Shown here: positions 36,209 to 48,600 of the stretch, piece after piece
Position numbering within the stretch: the first letter of the stretch is position 1
How the letters are laid out: every line of letters begins with the position of its first letter
Source: Adineta steineri
Lineage: Eukaryota > Rotifera > Eurotatoria > Adinetida > Adinetidae
Length of the DNA: 64,000 nt
Direction of reading: 5' to 3'
Assembly (NCBI GenBank): GCA_905250115.1
Contig: CAJNOI010000164.1
Span: 62,001-126,000 of the forward strand
Notes under the pieces: generated by a model
Databases searched by the model: none
What the model saw: only the letters and a program-made list of their open reading frames with translations
Told to the model about the DNA's origin: nothing
Program-made: the position numbers and the translations under genes

Positions 36209-39200
36209 TTAGATAAAAGCATCATCACTAACTGGACTGGTTAATGAAGCATCGATGGCTAAAATAGATAGAAAAAATATTGATTACAAATTGTTCTTAA
36301 TAGTTTCATCAAATCTTATTAATACTATATAGGAAATAAATCAGCACTACAAATAGCATATCGTAACAAAGGTGAAGCTAGACAACTATCATCTAGCTTC
36401 ACCAAGAAAATATAATGCAACTATAGAGATGATGAAATGAGAAAAGATGACTAACATATGTGAGCACATGTGAAGGAACAGAAACATGTATATGGCGTAG
36501 TCAAAATTAAAATTTGACTAGTCGGTAGTGACGGTACGAGTGGGAGAGGGGATACCCCTCCTGCTTTTGAGAAAAATGGCTGGATTTTCTCCTATTTTAC
36601 CATTTTGGATTATCTTTTATAAGTTTGATGAATCTTTTTACAATAATGTATTCTAAGTTAAATAACTAGACAAACTCTAGACTGAGTATAATATTACTTT
36701 TATTGTTTATTCACTCGTTCCCATTTAGATTTCGTAGGAGATAGACTAGATATTTTTTATTTTTATTTTGTTGTGTTGTCTATTCAAACATGTTTGCTTT
36801 CTCTATTACTGACGAAACTTGTTAAAACAATGCTTTTTTTCTGCATTCTACAACATGTAATTATAACGATGAAATTCGAAAGCGGTATGAACAATAAATT
36901 AACAACAAATATATGTCTATTTTTATCCTGATAGACATGCATTTATACAACAATATACATACCAATTAATGTTTGATTGACTGTCTGTAGTTTATCTACA
37001 AGTTGTTCTAAGTCACGCACATTTACATTGTTATCAATTGTAGTATCATTTAATCTAGATTTTTATAAAAAAAAATAGTAATAAAAATCAAGTAATAATA
37101 AGTTCTTTTACTTTAATTTTTCTAATATACCAGATGAAAGTTGAATTAATCGAATTGCTAATCTTTGTCCATTTTCACGTAATGAATCACATCGTTCCTA
37201 AAATATACGATCACTCTTCTGATATTAGAAAACAAAAGATTTCTTTACCGATCCAATACTATAAGTACTTATAGCCATTCTTTGAGATGGTTGTATATCT
37301 CTAATACTTCCTATTGAGCCTTTTGGATATCTTGCCGGTTTTTCTTCAGATAAATTTGGACTTACTGACGAAGATCGATGATATGATGCAGATTGTAATG
37401 TTCGCGTTGTTAACATATCTTGTCTTCGAGGTACATTATTCGTTCTTGATGTTACGCGAGAATTTGAGGCTAAGCTTGCTGAATTCGTTTTACTTAGACT
37501 ACTTGCACTACTATGCCATGATGCACTCATTATATCACTTTTAGGATTATTGTGATTATTGTTATCATTTTTATGTAAATGTTTTCTTGTACGTTCAGAT
37601 AATTGTTCGATTTTTTCTTGTGCACGTGCACGACGTAATTCAACAGCTCGATTTGTTTGTCCTATTGAATTAGTCATCGATGATGATGTTGATGAAGTTG
37701 ATACAGTTTGTTTTAATGGTTGACGTGATGATACTTTTGTTATTGTTTGTTGCTGTTGTGCTGGTTTTGGTGCTGATGCCAAAAGATTCGAGCGTTGTTG
37801 TCGTAATATAAATGATTTATTTGTAGGAATCTTTGTAAAATTTGACCCTGTTTCATCATTATTATTTGTTGCTGTTGATGCTGATCCTAATCGTTGATAT
37901 CCAGCATTTGTAGGAATTGCTTTATTTGTGACCGAATTCGGTTGAAATGATGATGTATGTTCATTTTTAGCCGTTTGTGGTCGAGTAGATGGTTTGGCAA
38001 CGGAATGTTGTTTTTGAAGATGAAAGGATAATTGCTCTGTAAAACTTGGATTAGAACGAGCTGATAGTGGAGGAGAAGTTGATTTACTCATTGAATTTTC
38101 GTAATTCAAATCTTTATTAGAAATAGGTTTTACTGCAGATTGTGATCTATAATTCATCAAATTTTCTTTATTGAAAATTGTTGAAAACGAAGTACTTACT
38201 TCCATGAAGCGTCGGCTTTTTGTTGAGATACATTTGTAGTTGGATATAATTTTGTTTCATATGTTGGTGGAAGGACTAAAAATATACAACATAAATATAA
38301 TTTCTATCAAGAAAGCTGTTTTTCTTTACCAAAACATTCAACTGGTTTTATTTGATTTTTCGGCGGTGTTTTTAATTGTTGTTGCAAAAGAGTATTTCGT
38401 TCATAATTGAAATTATTAGATACATTATTTTGAAATTGAACAGTAGAGTCATTATGAAATGTATGTTCAAGTTCATCTGGAAATGAATGAATTGATGATG
38501 ATGATGATGAATTTGATGATGATGAAGATAAATCACGTGTTGGAATATTCATATCGACAATAGGCCGGATCACAGTATGTGGATTTGGCGAAATTAATCC
38601 GTGTATATCAAAAGTTCCATGACGATTGTTTGTTTGATTTACATATCGTCTAAGAGTTGATGGTGGAGGATTAATTTTTTGTTTTGATATATCAGTTTGT
38701 ATAACATCAATATCATCATCGATTATATAAGTACCAGCATCACTCAATACATCAATATCATGAAATTCTGCTGATCGAGTATGAAAATTTAATGTATTAT
38801 TGTCGGAAAGTTGACCATTTGAAGAAGAACGAAGTTTTTCATCACCTTTAGCTGCCATATTAAGTTCATAAAATTGCTAGAATAAATTAAAAATCAATTG
38901 AAATTTTCTTAGTTTTGCTAAACTTACCGCTTTTAAACTACGGTTAAAATTTTTCTTCGGTGGTATAAAATCTAAAATAATTTATAATATTATATTATTA
39001 CAAACAATTTTATTCTTACCTAATGTAAACGAATAATGTTGATTCTAAAATAAATCAAAGAACTATTTTTTTTGATATGTAATATTTTTGAAACATACTT
39101 GATTCGATGTCTTGTTTCCTCTAGCTTTCAATGCTGTTGATATATCTCGAACACTATGCTGACCACTTATACTGATATCAGTTGCAATTAGAGGCTAAAG

Positions 39201-39788
39201 AAAAAATAGAATATTTAATGACGTCATTTGTTAGTCAGTCATACATTCTTTTTCTATAAATGTTTGTTGCTTAGTAGGCAAGGACAAAAACACGTGAAAA
39301 TAGATTCAGTTGTATAGTACGTTTTTTCTTCTGTTCTCTGTTTAATTCATCTTACCGCACAAGGTGACGATGTAAACGATTCGTTCTGAGTAATACTGAA
39401 TTCAGGTAATGCTGGTATAAAATATTGATATAGTAAAATACATGTGATATTATTGTTAGTAGATGACGATGAAGAAATAACAGTAATAATCAACTGAGAG
39501 AAATCGATATTCTGAGACACCCAAAACCGTCATTAGTTTTACACTGAGATATTATAAGGAAAGAAGAATATTAAAAAGTGCGCATAGGGATCATCTAGAA
39601 AAAAGATCAAATATGATCATTATTGTTTTCTTATATTTCTATTGATTTTTACATACGAAAGCATCACAACATAAAATATATCAATCTTAATCTTGTAATA
39701 TTTCTTTAGAATTTAATCTCACCTGGAATTGATTTCGATGAGATTGACGTAGAGAACTCGCCCATCGTTGAACATTCATTTGATCCAT
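36209..39788 (-). CDS. unrecognised Ser/Asn-rich, mostly disordered protein with a helical C-terminus
   Basis: Exons that join in phase: 39411-39356, 39194-39099, 39044-39020, 38971-38928, 38876-38330, 38275-38200, 38146-37249, 37197-37112, 37054-36963, 36258-36209, giving about 655 residues. A possible first exon (39788-39723, MDQMNVQRWASS) ends in phase 0, whereas 39411 needs phase 1. An exon is therefore missing, or that start is wrong. The protein has a conserved-looking short motif (DFIPPKKNFNRSLKAQQFYE), long Ser/Thr/Gln/Asn-rich stretches and a basic helix (RRARAQEKIEQLSERTRKH). It ends in predicted helices (RENGQRLAIRLIQLSSGILE, then DLEQLVDKLQTVNQTLI). The low-complexity basic and Ser-rich make-up could suit a cytoskeletal or centrosomal protein, but that is a guess. 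The last intron is about 700 nt and contains a perfect stem-loop. Confidence 0.6.
36371..36403. repeat. perfect 12-bp stem-loop
   Basis: GGTGAAGCTAGA, a 9-nt loop, then TCTAGCTTCACC. It lies in the last intron of the Ser-rich gene. No further inverted similarity extends the arms. Confidence 0.7.
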
Positions 39789-40298
39789 CGTTTTATTTGT
39801 AATAGCAATTTGTCGTCTATTGCTCTTTTATATATACAGTTTCAAATATCTCTCATGCGTGTTCATACAATCAATATTGAAAATAAAAAAAAGAAGCCCT
39901 TCACCTCATCATCATCATTCAAACTCAATTGTTCACTCAAGCAAATCATTTAAATTTACCAAAATATAAACATACATAGACATACGTAATAAAAAGACAT
40001 ATTTAATAGTGAATTTTTTTTGTTTATTTTGAAAAGACCTAGACAAAGAGAACGCACAAAATCTTGAATGATTGATAACATGAAAAGAAAATGAATGAAC
40101 TTGAAGTTTATCATCTCATCATTACACATAGAATTTGAATAACGAAAGAAAAAAAAGATAAGTCAGTTACAATAATAACAACAAAAAAAATTCTTTTAAC
40201 TTTTTTTTCTTTAACAGAACAATTCGGTCCGAAAAGAGATACAAATTGATTATATAATATATATATACAAAAGAAAAGCCGCAAGTATGCATATTGAT
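39789..40298. other. short intergenic region
   Basis: Spacer between the Ser-rich gene start and the MTA stop codon, both on the minus strand. Rich in A and T runs. The small open frame at 39768-39953 overlaps the neighbouring first exon on the opposite strand and has no features. Confidence 0.5.
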
Positions 40299-43200
40299 TT
40301 AATCAAGAACAACAATATCATCATCAACATACGAGACAAAGTTTGTATTGAGTTTTTTCCATGGTGCACGTGCAATACGACGAATTTCCTTTTGAGGAAT
40401 TTCTTTTCGTAAACGTCTAAAATTGATACAAAACAAATGTTGATAGAATACATCTCGTTAAGATTAAAATATAAAAATTTTGTTTTCAAGAGAAAACAAT
40501 GATAGAAATTTGAATTTCATCGATTTCTCCTGCTATATAATTATGAGTTTCGGTTTTGGTAATTTAGGCATAAAAACAATAATTGTCAACGTTGACGTAA
40601 TGTTTGTTACGGTCTATGTTGTTGTATAATAATATTTGCTACGTTTAATGAAAAAGCATTACCAATATATGTCTGATATATGTCATAATAATGTATATCA
40701 CGGTTATAGTCTATTGGATCTAAAATCTGTCTATAACGTTCTGACCTAACTCATACTTTCAGTAATGTTTTATTTTACTATTTGAGTATAATAACTCTCT
40801 CTCTCTCTGTGGATATAAAATAATCTATTTCGGTACTTAATTCAATAAGTATGATATTCTATTTAGTTCTTATATAATTTTATTACTTCGTAAAGAATTC
40901 TCCGATTCCGTAGATTCTAGTTTATATTTTATATACAAAAATTTCAACATTCCTTTTTTTCGTTTATGTTAAATAAAAAAAGTCTTACTTGATATCTTTT
41001 GTTACACGTAAATAAATACCATCGGGAGCTAAAAAATAAATTGAATAATAATATTTGATTGAAATAGAATATTATAATAAACTTACGATCAACAAATGGA
41101 ACAGTATAAGCACGCGAACGAGATAATTTGGCGGTACTCTAGAAAAATATGACAGTTAAAAATCGATTCATACCACACATCATAATTATCAAGCGGAAAA
41201 GACGAGATGGAAATAGAAATTATCGTAGATTTAAGATATCAAAATATCAATAGTAAATATTTATTCATGCTGATAACATTATGGAAGTAAAAGTAATTGT
41301 TCCGATCGGATATTTATTTAAAGAACTCAATCAAGTTGAATTTACTTTCTATAGATAATATTCTAATGAATAGTCATTGAAATTGAACTATCGAATTAAT
41401 TCATTTTGTTATATTTCTGTAAAAACAAACTTTTCATTACCGGTGATTTTGTTTTGATTAAATTTTGTCGACTGATTAATGTTCGTTTTGGTGATGGACC
41501 TAATAAGAAAAATGAGATCGAGTTGATTTTTTTCAAAAGAATTTTATATAGCTTTTACCTTCATTTGAACTATCATTTGATTCATAAGGTCGTTTTTTCA
41601 TAATACTCATATTTGAATGAGTAAATTGTGCATAAAAATCTCCTGAATCCGTTTTTAATTTAGGATAACGTAGTGGTATATTTGTTTCATTTTCATTATT
41701 TTCTTTTTCTTCATATTTAGACAGAAAATCATCGAATGTTTTATCTTTATCATTCTCATCTTGATGTGGAAATATATCATTTAAATGTTTAGTTTTTTTA
41801 TTTTCACTCTCTTGTTTATATGCATTACGAAGACGTGTACATATATTTCGAATATCTACTGGAGATTTTTCATTNNNNNNNNNNNNNNNNNNNNNNNNNN
41901 NNNNNNNNNNNNNNNNNNNNNNNNNNNNNNNNNNNNNNNNNNNNNNNNNNNNNNNNNNNNNNNNNNNNNNNNNNATTTCACATACTTCCACATGATTCAC
42001 ATGGTTTACTTTCACCACCTTGTGGTCGTTGTGGAAGTAGACATTGATGAGCTTTATTACTATAAGAATAATAACAATTTTACAAAAAACAATTAATTCA
42101 AAAATTTTCACTACGTACTAATTTGGTATGAAAACTTGTTTAAGTTTATTTTCTTGTTCAGCTAATTTCAAACGTCTTTGAACAACATAACGATCTGTTG
42201 TTTTCCACATATAATAATATTCAATAATACCTTTTAAACTTTTCCATGGTAACTAAAAATATTTCAATAAAAATATTATATCATTTAAAAATAGAATGCA
42301 ATTTTTACATATTCTTTTTGTATTTCATGAAAATCTTTTCCACATTTTTCAATAGCATCTTCGAATGAATTAGCTTCAGCAGCTGACCAATCTTCCATTT
42401 GATCTTTAACAAGTATAGGACCTGTATTCGGTACTAAACTGCATGTAGCTAAAGCTAAATCATAATGATGTTTATGTAATGTATCCATTGCAAAAAACTA
42501 AGAAATAATATTTTAATGAATTAAAAAAATAATATAATATTTAATTTACTAATGTTGCATCACGTGATGCTGATGCAGCACTCATATGAAGACTTGGATG
42601 TTTTAATGCTGTTGGACAATCAAGTGCACGAGCAAATGTACCAATGGATCTACAAGATTTTCAAAATTATCGTAATAAAACTATTGATAGGTTTTATTCT
42701 AACTAGAATCTATTAGAAGAGTTAAAAAAAAGTACCTTGCAACGATTAAATATTGTTCAATTTGTTTTTCTGTTAGTCCACCATTTGCATCCCAGATTAG
42801 ATCTTCTCTTGATGGTGAATTATCTTTAAAAGAGAAAATGATTTATTTTGTTGCCATTGATTATTTTTCATACCTTCAGTTCCATCATTAGATACCGGTT
42901 GAGCTGGTACATCAGCTTGATATTTTCCACCAACACGAATTTCACCTCGATCAGCATTTAAAGTTTTTTGATTTGGATCATAAACCAATTGATAAAAAAA
43001 AAGATCCTACAAAATAAAAAAGAAATCCATAATTTAATTGAATGTTTTCTTTTTATTACAAAATTTTAACCTCAGAACTAAGATATGATACAAATGTTTC
43101 AGTTTCATTATGTAATGTAACTAAACATTTTCCACGTATATTTGTTGCTAGTAATGTTTCATTCTGACGTGTTAAAAATAATTCACGATGGCGTAATTGA

Positions 43201-43740
43201 TGTTTTTGTGTATCACTTAATTCTGTTGATTGTCCAGTTGTGCTTGTTGATGCAGTATCATTTGCTATTTCATCATCATCTTCCCATGGAGCTTAATAAA
43301 ATAGAAAGAATATAGAGGAAAATAAGAAAAAATTTTAATGAATTATACCATCAATTTTAAGACGATCAACTTGATTGACTAGATACGAAGATATATCACG
43401 GCGACGATAAAAACAAGCAACACGTGCTTCAACATTACCATTTGGAGTCTAGATAGAATTAAGAAAGATTTGTACTGTCAAATAATGAAAGTTCAAGACA
43501 ATATTTGTTAATTAAGAGTTCTTAGATCTACTTCTCCTTTCTTCAGACTTCTACACTAAATTCCGTCAAAAAATGATGATACATACTTTGTTTAATTCTT
43601 CGATTCGTCGAATTAGATATGGTTCTGTAGGATTGCCTTCAAAGTAGACGTAATCTAAACAATCAATCAACGAATAGTAAAGTAAAACGATATGAATTAC
43701 TATTTAACTTACCGCCTACACGATACATGCACGAAGCCAT
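40299..43740 (-). CDS. MTA1: metastasis-associated protein (MTA) of the NuRD complex
   Basis: Exons: 43740-43713, 43654-43587, 43448-43349, 43291-43071, 43006-42874, 42823-42736, 42649-42550, 42497-42309, 42252-42119, 42059-41986, then an N gap, about 41874-41559, 41499-41441, 41138-41087, 41028-40989, 40416-40299. MTA proteins scaffold HDAC1/2 in the nuclear NuRD chromatin complex. The N-terminus is a BAH domain ([20 protein letters not shown], then [12 protein letters not shown]). An ELM2 region follows ([25 protein letters not shown] [23 protein letters not shown]), then a SANT domain ([35 protein letters not shown]). The first Cys pair of the GATA zinc finger (CESCG) is visible, and the rest falls in the gap. 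The end shows [12 protein letters not shown] and a C-terminal acidic/aliphatic DDDIVVLD, like the PIVIED end of vertebrate MTA. All three vertebrate MTA proteins match; one ancestral-type gene is likely. Confidence 0.9.
41875..41974. other. assembly gap (100 N)
   Basis: The gap lies after a splice donor (GTATGT) of the MTA gene. It hides the second half of the GATA zinc finger and part of the following exon. Confidence 0.95.
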
Positions 43741-45683
43741 TAAATATATTCAATAAAAATTAATTCATTAAGAAAAATCGTCCATTATTCTAAAAATAAA
43801 ACGAAAACTTAGTCTTCTCATTGCAGATAAATTCTAATATTCAGGCAATTTTTCTCGTAGAAATACTGCAGGTTTAGACAAAAATAAATAATTCTAATTT
43901 ATAGAAGAATCTAGGCTGAATCAGGCGTTTAACTCTAATGTCATTGTATTGTTTGACTAAAAAATTTGATCTGTTCATGTTGTTTAAATTAAATATTGCT
44001 ACAAAAAATGGAGATATAATGCACTTTGATATCTTTAGATAAATCATTTGAAGCGATATTTTTGCCTCATAAAAACCATAATGTTATTTACTATAATGAA
44101 ACAACGAAAAAAATAAACAAAAGAGAAGATATATGGATTGAATTGACCGATTGTCAATAACAAAACGTAGCGACATTAAAGATATGTGTTGAACTCTATC
44201 GAAGTTAACTATGTAAAAGTATCATCATTTAAATGAAAAATAATTGAAGAAATTAAAATAAAAAATTAATAATACAATGAAAAAGATGAATTTCAAAGAA
44301 AAAAATAATTTTATCGTATAGTAACGCCATCTAGTGAGAATTCTACTTCTACCTGTTGCTGTTGACTAACACACAAGTTGATATTATTCAAGAATGAAAT
44401 CTTTATAAATAGTGAAACACAACGAAATTTTCAGCATGCTTTTTGTCTATGATCATCGTTATACCACATTAGAGGCGAAAAAATAATAGAAATAGCGGTA
44501 GAAACAGGTTCTAATAAGTATCGAAAACGCATAATGATACATATCTATGCTGCATTGTATTTGTGTCACATTTGTAAATTTATTAGAATGTGCAGCCGAT
44601 ATAATGACAATGATCTTCTATCTCTTATTTCTAGTTTTTGTCTATTTTCTTTCTTTCTTTTTCTCTTCACATCTCTCTCTCCCAGCCATATCCTTTCCTT
44701 GTATATATATTTTTTTATTTCTTAAAATAACACATGCGGACAAAAGTTCAGCGAGCGTCGATTTCCTTCCTCGTTGAATCATATCAACACTATATAAGAT
44801 GGATTGTTTGAGACAGAAGTTTATTTACATATCTAGATCGATAGAGACAATAGTAAAGATGATGTCATTATACAAGTAATATAGTTTCACTATGTGCTCA
44901 AAAGTTATTTTTGTCTATCGAGATTGGTATAAGAAACTAATGAAGATGATAATATAGAAGTAATGCAATCTTATTATGTATTCCAAATTGTTTATTTATA
45001 TCTATAGATTCTTTTGACGAGAATTCAAATGATAGATAACCAATTATTGGACAATATGATAGAATAAAGTTTTTGTTTTCTTTAGATTGACAGTTTCGCG
45101 GTGTTCTCGGGTTCATTTGGATCTATATACATAAAATTGCAAAGCGTTACACATTTGTATTATAGGAGAAATTTATCCGTATGTGGGCAAGAATGCGTCA
45201 TGAATCTGATACACACCCACACCCTTAATCAAGAAACGTTGTTTAAAATAATTTAAAGTTCACCATATCACTCATCAAGACGATGTGTAACGTTTTGTAG
45301 TTACAAAGTGTTTCGTCTTTGTTGAATTACGAAAAAGAAATATTTGATTCGATATATATAAGAAATTCAAATATATCGGATAATCTAAAATGAAATGAAC
45401 ATAATCATGTCTCTTTGTTGTTAAAAATAACTAAATATGAACTATCTGTAATATTTGACGAATAGAGACATCTATTGTTAGTAAGTTATCTATTCTTCAC
45501 GTATTCGTCCGTCAATCCAACAAGTACCAAATAACAATATTTTCAATCAATTTAAGTGCCTGCCACATATTCCTTCCTTAATAACCGTCAGATTTTCAAC
45601 TTCGGTTACGTTGGTCTAGCATTCGACTAATATATCTTCACATTATTCCAGTGAAATAACTCTGCTTTTAAAGCACAAAAAGT
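43741..45683. other. divergent intergenic region between MTA and GM130
   Basis: The two genes are transcribed away from each other, so this 1.9 kb should contain both promoters. I see no gene. Near 45179-45226 there is a weak telomere-like trace (GTATGTGGGC, then ACACACCCACACCCT). Overlapping open frames at 44534-44777 are T/C-rich low complexity. Confidence 0.5.
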
Positions 45684-48600
45684 ATGGTTGATAATGAAAA
45701 ACGAGAAAATCTAGCAAATGCTCGTCGAAAAGTTTGTGTTCAATCTTCGCTAGTCTTTTTCAATCAATAACTTTATATGTTTTTAGTTAAAAAAGTTTCG
45801 CGATCAGCATCTACCAAATGGCAGTGATGATCATTCCACCAATGGAGTAAATTTTTAAATTACTTTTTCTGTCATTTATCTTTTTGGTTTCTAGACATCC
45901 ATTGAATCTCCTATTGATTATAATACTATGTTAGTTTACTTTTGCTTCTAAATATTCGAATAATATTTTCGTAATTTAGAGCACAAAATGTAACTGCCTT
46001 TGGTAATGAACAGCAAACTGCACTTAATGGAGTATCGACATCACCTATTATTAATTTAGAAGTAAGTTGTAGAGCTGAGAAGAGAAGGTTTCTAAATGTC
46101 AGCTGAAAATGCACAAGTATGCTACACTGAGTATCTTGATTTGAAGTATGAAACATTTATCAGCTAAGGTTGATATAATAGAAAGTTATAGTCAAAACAT
46201 TCTTTTACTACATGATACATACATCCAGCTACAAAATATGTAATATTGTGTGACATCGTCTTATATACATATTTTACCTATTCTCTTTCAGTTCTGTTGA
46301 CATGCATTTATACGTAGTTAGTACTTTTGAGAATGTACATTATGTCTATTTTTCTCTCGATAAAGATTTTACTCTTTGTCGAGGGGTAGTGACTGTTCTT
46401 TTATTTCTTGCAGTTATTATAATCATTTTTCACTTACGATCATAAATAGTGAAACTAATATGTTTTTAATTGCATTAAATGGATTTATCTATTATAAACA
46501 TACAGTGATGCCATTATACATCAAAAGATATATATAGTTGGATTTATCATCAAGTCATAAAAAAAGTGTTTTGATTACAACGTTTTATTTAATCAGTCTT
46601 AATCGATAATTATTTCATATTTGAAATTATAGTACTTAGTGTAATAAACTCACGCATTCTCAGCTAAAATACTAAATCAACACTTGGAAACCTTCCCTTG
46701 TTAGATAGATTAATATAATGTCCATATTTAAGGAACAAAATCGTCAACATAATTTATCAATTGAAAAGCAAAAACAACAACGGCAATCAAGTGGTGGAAG
46801 TAATGTGGTAAATATTTTCTTCTTGGAAAATTCTTCATCATATAGCTAAATTTTCTTTAGTCCGGTCGTTCAAGTCAAATTCCAGGCAATATTGAAGAAA
46901 AACTACGTCGTGATGCTGAGAATTTACAAGAACAACTTGAAGTAAATATTTTTTGACTATTTGCTTTTGAAATGAAAGATTTTTATAGGTTCATGTGCAA
47001 ACAATTGGAGTTTTAGTAGCAGAAAAAACTGATGTATCAGCTAAATTATCTCAATCATTTAAACAACTTGAACGTAAACAAGGTGAAATGGATGAATTAT
47101 ATGGACGTTTAAAAGCATCACGTGAGCGTGTACAAGAATTAGAAAAACAAATGCAAAATTCAACATCAGATGTACAAAAAAGAGAAATGGTTTGAAAATA
47201 AAAAACCCCATATATTTTGTTTCTTAGAATAATCTTTTTTTTATTTTAGGCAGTAAAAGATTTTGACAAAGAAAATGATCGATTAAAAATAGAAAATATT
47301 CGACATAGGTTAACTATTTTTTATATATTAATATACCAGAACAAAAAATTTAAATTAATAATTATTTTAGCCAATTAATTGAAGATTTAAAACAAAATAT
47401 CAATGAACTTAATGAAAAATTACAGAATCGTCAAAATACGATTGATCAATTAAATATTGAACTTGAACAATTCAAAAAACAACCTCAAGTTTGTTAATAA
47501 TTTTCAAAAAATAAAAATTCATTCTATTCTTTTTTATTATAATCAGGCAATCAATGATACATCAATGACGGAACAACAAATAACTGAACTACAACAAACG
47601 ATTACATTTAAAAATAATCAGATAGAAGAAGTATGACAAAAATTTCAATTTATATCTGCTAACTTGATGTTTACTTATATATGTAGTAGCGCTGAGTTCG
47701 GACTTAGTTCCTACTACAGTGTGGTGCAAAAAACACTCATCCCTTTATGAAATTGAGTTTCTACACTTTTAGTACACAAGTTTCCAACTAACACCTACTG
47801 TAGTTGGTAGAGTCGTGAAAATTCTATAAAAGACCAAGAAGTTTTATTTCGAAAACATTTCACCCGAGAGGAAGACAGAGAATAAACTTATTAATTTTGT
47901 ATTTTCTATACATAAGAAAGAGTTTTCGGACAACTCCTCTAACAGTGACTTCTTACCGGAAACCAGCAAAACTAAAGAGTGTGCCGATTCTTCTCATGAA
48001 GAAGTAACATGATAACTTTCACTTTTATGGTTTTGCACTCAGTAGTTCTAACGCACTTCTGTGACTAAAAAATTCAATACCATGACTACGGGAGATATGT
48101 TATTTTTCTATAAAATCCACATAAATTCTTAAGAAGGCAGTACGAAAACTCTCTTTTGTATATCTTTTGGTGCGTCTTCACCTTGTCTTTCCAGTAGAGA
48201 AAACTGCATCTCCCTACGTTAGAAAATTATTTACATGGAATAAATGCTCTTATTTTCAAATAGTTTCTTTCATCTATCAGTCGAATGCGTACTGATAATG
48301 ATCAATATCAACAATATAATACAAATATGCAACATCATATTCAAGAACTCAATGATCAAGTAAAATATTTTTAATTTTAACCTGATAGGTTCATTTTGTT
48401 TTCGTACAATTTAGATTAATCAATTAACTCAAACAAATAATCTTCTAAAAAATAAACAAGATGAAAAGAATTTATCTGATCATAGCTTAGTACTTGAACA
48501 TGATAATCTTCAACAAGAAAATCAATTATTTCGAAATGCTATTGATCAATGGTCAAATCGATATGAAGAATTAAGATTAAAATTAGAACAAATGACAAAG

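Noticed and set aside
39723..39788. Confident first exon of the Ser-rich gene
   Set aside because: It ends in phase 0 while the next plausible acceptor needs phase 1, so I kept it only as a possibility within the gene span.
44534..44777. Overlapping open frames upstream of GM130
   Set aside because: T/C-rich low-complexity translation with no domain, located in the divergent promoter region.
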